From NCBI GenBank assembly GCA_018372435.1, contig JAHAJA010000030.1:1-52123 (forward strand): 52,123 nt of DNA, read 5' to 3'. The notes below the pieces were generated by a model that saw only the letters and a list, made by a program, of their open reading frames with translations, was not told where the DNA came from and ran no database searches. Origin of the DNA: Clostridiales bacterium. GTDB lineage: Bacteria > Bacillota > Clostridia > Lachnospirales > Lachnospiraceae. The stretch's first letter is position 1; each line of letters starts with the position of its first letter. Of the stretch, positions 1 to 8,716 are shown in pieces. The position numbers were made by a program, and so were the translations under genes.

Positions 1-112
1 ACTTCGTTCCTCGTATAACTAGCTCTAGAACTTCGTTCTTTCGCTAACTTATAGGGTAAAATCAAATGCCGCTTCGCGTCGCTTGATTTTCTTCCTATAA
101 GTTACATTATAA
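1..112. repeat. Diverged, window-truncated copy of the 47.5-kb hairpin repeat family
   Basis: Bases 20-66 (CTAGCTCTAGAACTTCGTTC onward through TCGCTAACTT and AAATCAAA) match the unit tandemly repeated at 47.5-47.9 kb with a few substitutions. Both loci end in an identical 16-bp ATAAGTTACATTATAA (here 97-112, there 47956-47971). The copy carries a small inverted repeat AGAAC-TTC-GTTCT and a larger one, AAAATCAA...TTGATTTT (about 58-90). It lies upstream of the aminopeptidase gene, but its orientation relative to neighbouring genes differs between the two loci. The left end is cut by the window. Function unknown. Confidence 0.75.
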
Positions 113-186
113 CACAGAGTAGCTTTTCACAAAACATAAATATAAATTATGAAAAGAGAAAACCAAGAATTATGGAGGATACAAAT

Positions 187-1485
187 ATGGCTTTTGAAAA
201 AGATGCATTAGAATTAATGGAATTCATTGAAACAGCAACTTCACCATTTCATGTAGTAGCTAAGAGTGCAACAATACTTCAAGAAAATGGTTTTACTGAA
301 TTAGATATGAAACAACCATGGGCATTACAACAAGGAGGGAATTACTATACAATTCCTTATCCATCAACTTTATTTGCTTTCAGTATTGGCAATGATACAA
401 CAGATTCTTCTGATTTTAGAATTGTAGCTACACATACTGACCACCCATGCTTAATGATTAAACCACTTGCAGATATGTCAAGCAATGGATATAGAAAGAT
501 TAATACGGAAATCTACGGTGGTCCTATCCTGAACACTTGGCTTGACCGTCCTCTATCAATTGCAGGACGCGTAGCAATTACAAGTAACAAGGTCTTTGAA
601 CCAGAGATGCGTTTTATTGATATAAGAAAACCTGTTCTTACTATTCCAAACTTAGCAATTCATATGAATCGCGAAGTAAACAAAGGTGTAGAACTAAATC
701 GCCAAACCGATATGATTCCTATCATTGGTCTAGTTAACGATAATCTTAACAAAGATGGATATTTTATGAACTTCTTAGCAGGAGAACTTGGTGTTGACGC
801 AGATAAGATCCTTGATTTCGAATTATATATCTATAATTCAGAAAAAGGACAATTAGTTGGAGCTGAAGAAGAATTCATCTCTTGTCCACGTCTAGATAAT
901 CTTACTTCTACTTATGGCGCACTTCGTGCCATTACGAATAAAAATCGTAATGACGGCATTAATGTTATTGCCTTATTCGATAATGAAGAAGTTGGAAGCA
1001 AAACAAAACAAGGTGCTGATTCCACGCTTATGACCATGTTATTAGAAAAGATCTATGAAGGTCTTGGATTCTCACATACGCGTTGTTTAGAAGCGATTAT
1101 GCGTAGTATGCACTTATCCGTTGATGTGGCACATGCCATCCACCCAAATCATTCAGAAAAAAGCGATCCAACTACATTCGCTAAGTTAAACGAAGGTGTT
1201 GTCATCAAAATCAATAACAACCAAAAATACGCGACTGATTCAAAGGCTATTGCCACTCTTCAACAATTGTGCGAATCTGGCAGTGTGAAATATCAAAAAT
1301 ACGTAAATCGTTCTGATATTGCAGGGGGTGGTACTCTTGGTTCTTTAGTATCATCACAGATTCCTATGTTAACAGTTGACCTTGGTATTCCAATGCTAGC
1401 AATGCATTCTGCAAGAGAATTAATGGGCGTTAAGGATCAAACGTATATGAATCAATTACTTCATACTTTCTTTACCGCTAAGTAA
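187..1485 (+). CDS. apeB: M18 family zinc aminopeptidase
   Basis: This is a cytosolic metallo-aminopeptidase of family M18 (aspartyl aminopeptidase type) that removes N-terminal residues from peptides, probably in peptide turnover. Family landmarks are present in order: THTDHPC with the first metal-ligand His, CPRLDNL with the bridging Asp, FDNEEVGS with the catalytic and ligand Glu residues, HAIHPNH, the DIAGGGTLG active-site segment, and AMHSARE with the last ligand His. Length, about 432 residues, is normal for M18. An in-frame ATG lies at 172, but it sits on top of the Shine-Dalgarno GGAGG (174-178). That GGAGG is 8 bases from the ATG at 187, so I place the start there (MAFEKDALEL). The gene stands alone on the plus strand, behind a repeat element. 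Family assignment is sure; substrate preference cannot be read from sequence. Confidence 0.93.
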   Translation: MAFEKDALELMEFIETATSPFHVVAKSATILQENGFTELDMKQPWALQQGGNYYTIPYPSTLFAFSIGNDTTDSSDFRIVATHTDHPCLMIKPLADMSSNGYRKINTEIYGGPILNTWLDRPLSIAGRVAITSNKVFEPEMRFIDIRKPVLTIPNLAIHMNREVNKGVELNRQTDMIPIIGLVNDNLNKDGYFMNFLAGELGVDADKILDFELYIYNSEKGQLVGAEEEFISCPRLDNLTSTYGALRAITNKNRNDGINVIALFDNEEVGSKTKQGADSTLMTMLLEKIYEGLGFSHTRCLEAIMRSMHLSVDVAHAIHPNHSEKSDPTTFAKLNEGVVIKINNNQKYATDSKAIATLQQLCESGSVKYQKYVNRSDIAGGGTLGSLVSSQIPMLTVDLGIPMLAMHSARELMGVKDQTYMNQLLHTFFTAK

Positions 1486-1591
1486 TTAAATAGGCTGATA
1501 GCTAAACTTGGTAATCCGTCTCGTATAAACCGTAAAAATTCGTTCATAATATATATATTAAGCAATAGCCAATTGTGAAAGGAGTTTTACC

Positions 1592-1798
1592 ATGAGAGCA
1601 AGCAGTAAAGCATATGAAGATGTAGCCTGTCATTGTAGTGAATACTTACCAGTTCAAAAAGGTAATGTTTCTAATTGTAGTAATTGTGATAAGAAATCTT
1701 GTGTTACTTGCCGTCACTTTGATACGGATAAGAGTTTCTGCAAGATTGATTTATATGACCGTATCGTAAGAAATCATCATATTGATGAAGAAGAATAG
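1592..1798 (+). CDS. Small Cys-rich protein, probable metal-binding
   Basis: A 68-residue protein with eight cysteines, several in pairs that look like metal knuckles: CHC near residue 13, CSNC, CVTC followed by RH, and a later C. The tail is acidic (DEEE). GAAAGGAG about 7 bases before the ATG is a good ribosome binding site, so the ORF is credible despite its size. The CxxC spacing suggests a zinc-ribbon-like fold or an iron-sulfur site. Similar small Cys-rich proteins with a FDTDKSFCKIDLYDxI-like end are familiar from clostridial genomes, but no function is known to me. It follows the aminopeptidase gene by about 105 bases on the same strand. There is no signal peptide, so it is probably cytosolic. 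Confidence 0.75.
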   Translation: MRASSKAYEDVACHCSEYLPVQKGNVSNCSNCDKKSCVTCRHFDTDKSFCKIDLYDRIVRNHHIDEEE

Positions 1799-1904
1799 AT
1801 TTGTATGACTGTCGCACTAGATTCTGGAAAGTGACGTAATTTTATAAACAGTTGCTGTTAAGTATGTATTTAGTTTTTAGCTCCTAAAGCATTCACACAC
1901 TGTT

Positions 1905-1986
1905 AAAAACAATCTCCGTAAGTTGAATACCATTTGACGAGTTTATATCCGACATTGGCACACACCTTTCGGAGATTGTTTTTTTT
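1905..1986. terminator. Large-loop bidirectional terminator between convergent genes
   Basis: AAAAACAATCTCCG (1905-1918) pairs with CGGAGATTGTTTTT (1970-1983), which continues into a T-run. The loop is about 51 bases. Because one arm begins with A's and the other ends with T's, the hairpin has a U-tract in both directions and can end both the plus-strand miniprotein transcript and the minus-strand TraX operon. The only unusual point is the long loop. Confidence 0.7.
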
Positions 1987-2061
1987 ATGTTGCAACTCAT
2001 TGCTTTTAAAGCTAAAAACAGGATAATGTTTTCTAGCAACTGTTTATTCAGCTTATGGGAT

Positions 2062-2733
2062 TTAACGCAACGTTGATATCCCATACAGTATCAACAAGTG
2101 CGCCGGGTAGAACACATAGAATACATACCGCATACTTGGTCCCTTTTTCCCATTATAGAGATAAATCGGAATTAGAGCCAAAAGGGAATACAACTGAAAG
2201 GTATTACTTAAGTATAAAGTTAAAATACATATTGAAATTGCAATCTGTATTATGTTTCCACGACTTACATAGAATGCTATGATTATTAAAATTCCTAACA
2301 TACTATAATCCGTACTTAATAACCAAGCAGCTGTCATCGCAAGAATGATTACTGCGAATTGTAATACTAACGCTTTTAAATATGAGGCTGAAAAACGTTT
2401 TTTTATCTCATCAATTGCATAAATTGCAATAAGCCCTAATGCCAACGTAAAGAATACATTTTGATGTCCCCAATAGAATAATTTATGATAGAAACATATA
2501 TCAAATGGTATCTCCGAAACAAGCGCAAATCCTGCTAATCTGATCATATATTTCTTCACATCTCTTGTATGATAATATCCTTCAACAATAAAAAAACAAA
2601 AGATTGGGAACGCAATTCTACCAAAACCTCTCATTAATACATATGGCATAGTTGTAGATGATAAAAATACTGCCGCAATATGATCTAGTAACATCGCTAG
2701 TATTGCTAGTATTTTTAATGCGAAAACGCTCAC
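2062..2733 (-). CDS. TraX-like multi-span membrane protein
   Basis: A 223-residue polytopic membrane protein. The N-terminus (LKILAILAMLLDHIAAVFL) and the following GFGRIAFPIFCFFIVEGYYHTRD block are hallmarks of the TraX family. That family is named for the F-plasmid pilin acetyltransferase but is widespread in Firmicute chromosomes with no conjugation genes. About seven hydrophobic segments are visible. The start is GTG, supported by AAAGGAGGAGACAA directly before it. It is the last gene of a minus-strand operon, 23 bases after the GlgX-like gene. Its role here is unknown; acylation of a surface component would fit the family, but that is inference. Confidence 0.85.
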   Translation of the reverse strand: MSVFALKILAILAMLLDHIAAVFLSSTTMPYVLMRGFGRIAFPIFCFFIVEGYYHTRDVKKYMIRLAGFALVSEIPFDICFYHKLFYWGHQNVFFTLALGLIAIYAIDEIKKRFSASYLKALVLQFAVIILAMTAAWLLSTDYSMLGILIIIAFYVSRGNIIQIAISICILTLYLSNTFQLYSLLALIPIYLYNGKKGPSMRYVFYVFYPAHLLILYGISTLR

Positions 2734-2756
2734 TTGTCTCCTCCTTTACTATCTCA

Positions 2757-4730
2757 CTAAGAACAATTTCTATCCACACTTTTTAATACAACAATTGACC
2801 TAGGTGCAACAAAAACTGCACGATTATTCAGACGCATATTCTTCTCATTGGTTGATGCCGTATTGATATAGACTTCCCATCGTTGTCCCATCGGTAATTG
2901 TGGTAAATCGAACTCATGATTCTCCCAATGCATGTTGTACGCTACATAAAAATAGGAATTCAACTTGTTCTCTTCTTTTGATCCGTACTGACCGCAGTAC
3001 ATAACACCAAACATACGACTATAGTACGAAAAGTCAGGGTACCACGCTTTCGTTCCATGATAAGACATGTCTGGACACCCCATGGATTGATAATCCATCA
3101 TACGGTATTCTTTCTCTCTACCAAATACCCCTTGTCTCTTACGAACACTAATTAACTCCTTAACAAAGCGTTCGATATCTTCATTCTGCACCCTATTATT
3201 CCAATTAATCCAAGAGATAGCGTTATCCTGACAATACGCATTGTTATTGCCTTCTTGTGAATTACCAATCTCATCTCCCATCATAATCATTGGAGTTCCC
3301 TGACTTAACAGTAACATTACTAAAGCATTTCTTATCTGTTGTCTACGAAGTTCTTTAATCTTCTTCTTACCAGTTTTACCTTCGGTTCCACAGTTCCAAC
3401 TATAATTGTAATCCGTTCCGTCCTTGTTGTCTTCCCCATTCGCATAATTATGTTTCACATCATAACAAACAAGATCCATTAATGTAAAACCGTTATTATT
3501 CGTTATATAATTAATAACTGCATAATCGGCTGGATTTCTTCTTACACGATAAGCAAATGAATTCACTTGTTCCTCATCACTCTTGAGATATCTTCTTGCA
3601 TCAATTAAAAACCCGTCATTGTATTCAGCTAGATTACGATATGATTTGCGATTTGTATCTGTAAAGTTATGATTTGTTTCCCACGATGTTGCTAAGAATT
3701 TAGTACGTGATAAAACAGGGTCTGAAGATAGTATTTTCGTAGATACTACATTATTATTCACGCTAAACCCATCGATATGATACGTAAAATACCAATAATG
3801 TAAACAATCAAGAATCGACTGTTGCGTCATATCCGGTGTGAAATTAAACTCCATTAACACTTCAATACCAGCATCATGTAATTCCCTAATCATTGTCTTT
3901 AATTCTGCCACTACATTAGCTGGCTCATACGCATACGATGCCTTTGGTGCAAAATAATAAGTATTCTTGCTATATCCCCAATAATTGATTCTATACGGAA
4001 TACGAATCTTCTCCTCTTGCTTACCGTCCCTCACATACACCTCCCGTAACATCGTCTCACGATAAGTATCCTCATCTTTTGCAATATTGATAAACTCGTA
4101 ATCTTTTTCTTCCTTCTTATCTTGAGTACCTGGAGAACGCATATAATTTTCTTCGATCAGTATCTCGTCAAATTCAACGATTGGCATCAGTAAAACTGCG
4201 TTAATTCCAAGTTCTTTCAGATATGGAATCTTCTCACTAACCCCTCTAAACGTACCTGCAACTTTTCCAGTTTTAGAAGAAGTGTGTTTGGTGAATCCTC
4301 TAACATGCATCTTATAGATTATAAGATCTTTATATGGAATCTCAAGGGGCAGATCTTCCTTCCAATCAAATGTTTGAAAAGCAAAACCACCACGTAACGA
4401 GTAAGGATCAAAATAATGATTATGCTTTCCCCATTTTTCTCTTCCAGTAATAACCTTAGCATATGGATCAACTATAACCTGTCCATCTATCTCATACACG
4501 TATTCATACTCTTCATATGGTAGGTTTTCTATAATTATAGAATAGACATTTCCAGTACGATATTCAGCTGGAATTAGAACATAATGATTTTTCTTACTAT
4601 TTTTCTTATGCAGTAACACAAGTTTACATATTTCACAATTTTGTGCTACTACTGAAAAATTAATAGACTCATTCTCTTTTGTTGCTCCTAGTGGTAATGG
4701 AGTTCCTTTTCTAAACCTTAATTGATTCAT
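2757..4730 (-). CDS. GlgX/isoamylase-like GH13 protein lacking catalytic residues
   Basis: The 657-residue protein has an N-terminal CBM48-like domain (about 1-120) and a GH13 barrel of the glycogen-debranching (GlgX/TreX) type. The family blocks GFTLMDLVCYD-KHN-ANGEDN-DGT-NYSWN and LLSQGTPMI-GDEIG-SQ-GNNNAYCQDN are clear. The four conserved catalytic regions are all altered. Region I DxVxNH reads EFNFTP (about residue 294). Region II FRFDLA reads FSVNNNV, so the nucleophile Asp is Asn (about 325). Region III AEPWD reads ATSWE. Region IV TAHDG reads TNNNG (about 410). By homology to active GlgX it should be hydrolytically dead, perhaps a glycan-binding or regulatory pseudoenzyme. The ATG at 4730 has AAGGAG at 7 bases; the upstream in-frame GTG overlaps that site. 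It sits 42 bases after the Uup-type gene. Confidence 0.88.
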   Translation of the reverse strand: MNQLRFRKGTPLPLGATKENESINFSVVAQNCEICKLVLLHKKNSKKNHYVLIPAEYRTGNVYSIIIENLPYEEYEYVYEIDGQVIVDPYAKVITGREKWGKHNHYFDPYSLRGGFAFQTFDWKEDLPLEIPYKDLIIYKMHVRGFTKHTSSKTGKVAGTFRGVSEKIPYLKELGINAVLLMPIVEFDEILIEENYMRSPGTQDKKEEKDYEFINIAKDEDTYRETMLREVYVRDGKQEEKIRIPYRINYWGYSKNTYYFAPKASYAYEPANVVAELKTMIRELHDAGIEVLMEFNFTPDMTQQSILDCLHYWYFTYHIDGFSVNNNVVSTKILSSDPVLSRTKFLATSWETNHNFTDTNRKSYRNLAEYNDGFLIDARRYLKSDEEQVNSFAYRVRRNPADYAVINYITNNNGFTLMDLVCYDVKHNYANGEDNKDGTDYNYSWNCGTEGKTGKKKIKELRRQQIRNALVMLLLSQGTPMIMMGDEIGNSQEGNNNAYCQDNAISWINWNNRVQNEDIERFVKELISVRKRQGVFGREKEYRMMDYQSMGCPDMSYHGTKAWYPDFSYYSRMFGVMYCGQYGSKEENKLNSYFYVAYNMHWENHEFDLPQLPMGQRWEVYINTASTNEKNMRLNNRAVFVAPRSIVVLKSVDRNCS

Positions 4731-4772
4731 ATTTCGTCTCCTTACTGTCACTATTGTTTTTAGGTTATTACC

Positions 4773-6569
4773 TTACTTGCTTTCTTCAATTTTCTGTGCG
4801 AGCTCCGTTAGATACATCCATCGTTCCATCTTAGCCTCTAGTTGTTTCTCTCTCTCTTCTTTTTCCTTCATTAATTCATTCAATTTCCCATAATTAGATG
4901 CATTACTTACCATGTCCGCTTCTAGTTTTTCAATGTTAGCCTCTAACTTAGCGATATCATCATCGATTGTGTCATATTCTTTCTGCTCACTATAAGTGAA
5001 CTTTAATTGACTAGAACGATCTTTTTGATAACTCTTTTTCTCTTCTTTTGGCTTCTCTGGTTTTTTCTCCTCAGGAACATCATCGCCCTTTGTAAGCATA
5101 TAGTCACTATATCCGCCCTCATATTGTTTAACCAACCCATCTCCTTCAAAGGCAAAGATACGATTAACCATACGATCTAAGAAATAACGATCATGTGATA
5201 CAGTTACTACGATACCTGGAAATGTATCTAGATAGTGCTCAAGTATTGTTAACGTTTGAATATCCAAATCATTAGTAGGTTCATCTAGAATTAAAACATT
5301 TGGCGCACCCATTAATACATATAATAAGTAAAGACGGCGTTTCTCTCCGCCTGATAACTTACCTATTAGCGAATACTGCATAGCACCTGTGAACAAGAAT
5401 TTTTCTAACATCTGAGAAGCTGTGATGCTTCCTTCACTGGTAGCAATATACTCAGCTACGCTCTTAACGTAGTCAATGACCTTGATGTTTGGGTCCATCT
5501 CTTCATTCTCTTGTGAGAAATAACCAATTTTAACCGTTTCACCAATCTCAACATACCCAGAGTCTGGTGTAACAATACCATTGATTACTTTTAATAGCGT
5601 AGATTTACCGCAACCATTCTTACCAATAATACCAATTCGGTCATTCTTGAGTAATATATAAGTGAAATCACGGAATAAAACCTTCTCCCCATAAGATTTT
5701 GATACCTCATGTAATTCAATCGTCTTCTTACCTAACCTAGAAGCCACTGAATTCATCTCAACAGATGCTGCTTCTTTTGGCTTCTCTCTATCGCGTAATT
5801 GTTCAAAACGTTCAATATGAGCTTTTTGTTTTGTGGATCTTGCTCTAGCACCACGCATCATCCATTCAAGATCCTGTCGATACAAACTCTTATTCTTTCG
5901 TTCAGTAGCAAGTTCCATCTCTTCTCTTTGCGCTTTAAGCTCTAGAAAGCTTGAATACCCACCTGCATAACTGTAGATGTTTCCATTGTCAATCTCTACA
6001 ATACGGTTTGTTACCTTATCTAGAAAATATCTATCGTGCGTAACCATTACAATCACACCACGGTATTGATTGAGATATTTCTCAAGCCACTCTGCCATAT
6101 CATTGTCTAAATGGTTCGTAGGTTCATCTAATACTAGAATATCTGCAGGGTTCAGTATTGCTCTAACAAGTGCAAGACGTTTTCTTTGTCCACCTGACAA
6201 TACATCAACTCTTCCATCATAGTCACGAATCCCTAATTTATCTAACATTGACTTGGCATCTGCTTCTTTGTTCCAATCTTTCTCATGAGAATCCTGATCC
6301 TGAAGCATAACATTCTCAAGAATATTCTTAGCAAAATCAAATTCCGGTTGCTGAGCTAGATATTCAACCTTAATGTTTCTGCCAGTAGTAACCTCTCCTT
6401 CATCTGCTTCTTCGATACCTGCAATGATTTTTAATAAGGTAGATTTACCAGTACCATTGACACCAATAACACCAATCTTATCTCCTTCTTGGATTCCAAG
6501 AGAGATTTCTTTAAATAATACTTTATCTGTATACCCTTTTGTAACTTTATCTATTGTTAACAAATTCAT
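4773..6569 (-). CDS. uup: ABC-F ATPase, Uup type
   Basis: A soluble tandem-ATPase ABC-F protein with no membrane segments. Domain 1 has Walker A GVNGTGKST, signature LSGGQRKR and Walker B ILVLDEPTNHLD. Domain 2 has GKNGCGKST, LSGGEKRR and VLILDEPTNDLD. Between them is the basic, helical inter-domain linker (RGARARSTKQKAHIERFEQL). After about residue 520 comes a charged coiled-coil C-terminal domain, which distinguishes Uup-type members. Uup proteins act on ribosomes or branched DNA and suppress precise transposon excision; the substrate here is not known. I choose the ATG at 6569 (MNLLTIDKV), which fits the family N-terminus; a GTG six codons upstream is possible. It is the first gene of the Uup, GlgX-like, TraX operon. 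Confidence 0.9.
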   Translation of the reverse strand: MNLLTIDKVTKGYTDKVLFKEISLGIQEGDKIGVIGVNGTGKSTLLKIIAGIEEADEGEVTTGRNIKVEYLAQQPEFDFAKNILENVMLQDQDSHEKDWNKEADAKSMLDKLGIRDYDGRVDVLSGGQRKRLALVRAILNPADILVLDEPTNHLDNDMAEWLEKYLNQYRGVIVMVTHDRYFLDKVTNRIVEIDNGNIYSYAGGYSSFLELKAQREEMELATERKNKSLYRQDLEWMMRGARARSTKQKAHIERFEQLRDREKPKEAASVEMNSVASRLGKKTIELHEVSKSYGEKVLFRDFTYILLKNDRIGIIGKNGCGKSTLLKVINGIVTPDSGYVEIGETVKIGYFSQENEEMDPNIKVIDYVKSVAEYIATSEGSITASQMLEKFLFTGAMQYSLIGKLSGGEKRRLYLLYVLMGAPNVLILDEPTNDLDIQTLTILEHYLDTFPGIVVTVSHDRYFLDRMVNRIFAFEGDGLVKQYEGGYSDYMLTKGDDVPEEKKPEKPKEEKKSYQKDRSSQLKFTYSEQKEYDTIDDDIAKLEANIEKLEADMVSNASNYGKLNELMKEKEEREKQLEAKMERWMYLTELAQKIEESK

Positions 6570-6664
6570 GTAATTACTCACTTTCACTTTACTTTTTTAT
6601 CAACCGATTACGTGCTTTAATATACATTCAATTACGAATAATCGGTCTAATTTCACTATTTTCT

Positions 6665-6693
6665 ATTATAGCTTATGGGATAAGTTGTTACAA
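6665..6693 (-). promoter_or_regulatory. Sigma-A promoter of the uup-glgX-like-traX operon
   Basis: Read on the minus strand, TTGTAA (6693-6688) and TATAAT (6670-6665) are separated by exactly 17 bases. Transcription would start near 6658, giving a leader of about 90 bases. Within the leader, CCGATTA...TAATCGG (6645-6639 with 6610-6604) can form a hairpin before the ribosome binding site. The 307-base stretch 6588-6894 holds only this promoter and the divergent one. Confidence 0.65.
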
Positions 6694-6760
6694 TCCCCAA
6701 AATAGGTAGCATTCCACCTACTTTTTCCACTTTGCTTTCCCTATATTAAACAAAAAACAC

Positions 6761-6788
6761 TTGCAAAATGCCAAATTTACGGTAAAAT
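6761..6788 (+). promoter_or_regulatory. Sigma-A promoter of the YkpA-type ABC-F gene
   Basis: TTGCAA (6761-6766) and TAAAAT (6783-6788) with a 16-base spacer. It lies about 110 bases before the ATG at 6895 and faces away from the uup promoter. Confidence 0.55.
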
Positions 6789-6816
6789 AGAGTCTGAGAC
6801 TAAATATTCATTTTTA

Positions 6817-6869
6817 TACTAGTCACCGAGTCAGTTAAAACTGATACGAGATGTATATAGAAACTAGTA
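6817..6869 (+). promoter_or_regulatory. Nested hairpin in the ABC-F 5' leader
   Basis: TACTAGT (6817-6823) pairs with ACTAGTA (6863-6869) and encloses a second hairpin TCAGTT-AA-AACTGA (6831-6844). The whole lies between the predicted start of transcription and the ribosome binding site (AGAAAGG) of the gene at 6895. No T-run follows, so it is not a terminator. Role unknown; a structured leader would be compatible with translational or stability control. Confidence 0.5.
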
Positions 6870-6894
6870 AGAACACATAGAAAGGTTTTAAATT

Positions 6895-8523
6895 ATGATA
6901 CAAGCATGTAATGTTACACTAAGATTAGGTAAACGTGCTCTTTTTGAAGAGGTTAATATTAAGTTTACCGAAGGAAATTGTTATGGATTAATTGGTGCCA
7001 ACGGTGCTGGTAAATCTACTTTCCTCAAAATACTTTCAGGACAAATTGAACCTACACAAGGTGATGTCGTTATTACTCCAGGACAAAGATTATCATTCTT
7101 ACAACAGGACCACTTCAAATACGATGAATTCGATGTTTTAAGTACTGTTATAATGGGTAACAAAAGATTATACGATATCATGAAAGAAAAAGATGAAATC
7201 TATGCAAAAGAAGATTTTACTGAAGAAGATGGTATCAAAGCTAGTGAATTAGAAGGTGAATTTGCTACACTTAATGGTTGGGAAGCGGAATCTGATGCTT
7301 CTACTTTGTTAAATGGTTTAGGAATTGATAACGACTTACACTACAAATTAATGTCAGAATTAACTGGTAGCGAAAAAGTCAAAGTGTTACTTGCTCAAGC
7401 ATTGTTTGGTAACCCAGATATTCTATTACTAGATGAGCCTACTAACCACCTTGACCTTGATGCAATTCGTTGGTTAGAAGAATTCTTAATTAACTTTGAA
7501 AACACTGTAATCGTTGTATCCCATGACCGTTACTTCTTGAACAAAGTCTGTACACATACTGCTGATATTGACTATGCTAAAATCCAATTATACGCAGGTA
7601 ATTATGATTTCTGGTATGAGTCAAGCCAATTAATGGTTAAGCAGATGAAGGATGCAAACAAAAAGAAAGAAGAAAAGATTAAGGAATTACAAGAGTTTAT
7701 TCAAAGGTTTAGTGCGAATGCATCAAAATCAAAACAAGCAACTTCTCGTAAGAAAGCACTTGAAAAAATCGAACTTGATGATATTCGTCCATCAAGCCGT
7801 AAGTATCCTTACATCGATTTCAGACCATCTAGAGATATCGGTAATGAAGTACTTACTGTTACGAATCTTTCTAAGACAATTGATGGTGTAAAAGTTCTTG
7901 ATAATATTTCCTTTATAATAGGTAAAGATGATAAAGTAGCTTTCGTTGGTCCTAATACATTAGCTACTACTACTCTATTCAAGATTCTAACTGGTGAAAT
8001 GGAACCAGATGAAGGTGAATACAAATGGGGAATTACTACAAACCATTCATACTTCCCTAAAGATAATACGAAAGATTTCTCTGGCGATGAGATGATCGTT
8101 GATTGGCTAATGCAGTTCTCACCAGAAAAGGATGTTACCTATGTTCGTGGATTCCTTGGAAGAATGTTATTCGCTGGTGAAGAAGGCGTTAAAAAAGTTA
8201 ATGTATTATCTGGTGGAGAAAAAGTACGTTGTATGCTTTCTAAGATGATGATTCTTGGTTCTAACGTATTAGTTATGGATGAACCTACAAACCACTTAGA
8301 TATGGAATCCATCACAGCATTAAACAATGGTTTAATTAAGTTCCCTGGTGTCTTATTATTCACATCACAAGATCATCAGTTTATTCAAACTATTGCAAAT
8401 CGTATTATGGAAATTACTCCAACAGGCTTAATTGACAAGATTTCAACATATGATGAATATCTTGATAATGACGAATTAGCTAGAAAACGTCAAGTTATGG
8501 ATATGGCTACAGATGAAGACTAA
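6895..8523 (+). CDS. ABC-F ATPase, YkpA/YbiT type
   Basis: A 542-residue soluble tandem ATPase with no membrane segments. Domain 1 has Walker A GANGAGKST, a variant signature LTGSEKVK and Walker B ILLLDEPTNHLD. The linker (about 240-300) is basic and helical, with SKSKQATSRKKALEKIEL, matching the P-site tRNA interaction motif of ABC-F proteins. In domain 2 the Walker A reads GPNTLATTTL, so the invariant Lys is Thr; signature LSGGEKVR and LVMDEPTNHLD are intact. A weakened second Walker A is, as I recall, common in the Firmicute YkpA subgroup. No Uup-like C-terminal coil is present. These proteins are thought to act on ribosomes during stress. GAAAGG precedes the ATG. A structured leader (6817-6869) lies upstream. 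Confidence 0.92.
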   Translation: MIQACNVTLRLGKRALFEEVNIKFTEGNCYGLIGANGAGKSTFLKILSGQIEPTQGDVVITPGQRLSFLQQDHFKYDEFDVLSTVIMGNKRLYDIMKEKDEIYAKEDFTEEDGIKASELEGEFATLNGWEAESDASTLLNGLGIDNDLHYKLMSELTGSEKVKVLLAQALFGNPDILLLDEPTNHLDLDAIRWLEEFLINFENTVIVVSHDRYFLNKVCTHTADIDYAKIQLYAGNYDFWYESSQLMVKQMKDANKKKEEKIKELQEFIQRFSANASKSKQATSRKKALEKIELDDIRPSSRKYPYIDFRPSRDIGNEVLTVTNLSKTIDGVKVLDNISFIIGKDDKVAFVGPNTLATTTLFKILTGEMEPDEGEYKWGITTNHSYFPKDNTKDFSGDEMIVDWLMQFSPEKDVTYVRGFLGRMLFAGEEGVKKVNVLSGGEKVRCMLSKMMILGSNVLVMDEPTNHLDMESITALNNGLIKFPGVLLFTSQDHQFIQTIANRIMEITPTGLIDKISTYDEYLDNDELARKRQVMDMATDED

Positions 8524-8582
8524 ATAAAGTCACGTCGATCGCCTGTTTATGAACAATCAATGATATACCTATTACCAATAGA

Positions 8583-8619
8583 TGCAATAGGAAGTTCAGT
8601 TATGAATCTTCCTATTGCA
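8583..8619. other. Perfect hairpin between the ABC-F and HD-GYP genes
   Basis: TGCAATAGGAAG (8583-8594) is fully complementary to CTTCCTATTGCA (8608-8619), loop 13 bases, with no T-run after it. CCTATT at 8569-8574 could instead pair with AATAGG at 8587-8592. Further on, GATAAGT (8624-8630) pairs with ACTTATC (8656-8662) around a purine-rich GAGGGGGA loop. The set sits in the 5' region of the HD-GYP gene. It could be a weak terminator or a regulatory leader; I could not match it to either c-di-GMP riboswitch consensus. Confidence 0.5.
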
Positions 8620-8716
8620 TATTGATAAGTCGAATCGAGGGGGACAAGTAGGTTCACTTATCAAACAACAGCTCAAAAGGATTTGGATGTTAATGTAGAT
8701 AGGGAGGTTTTCACTA

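Noticed and set aside
1893..2282. Two small open frames around the TraX 3' end
   Set aside because: They run through the terminator stem or antisense to TraX and lack ribosome binding sites.
8524..8716. c-di-GMP riboswitch (GEMM-I or GEMM-II)
   Set aside because: Neither conserved core could be found; only generic hairpins are visible.
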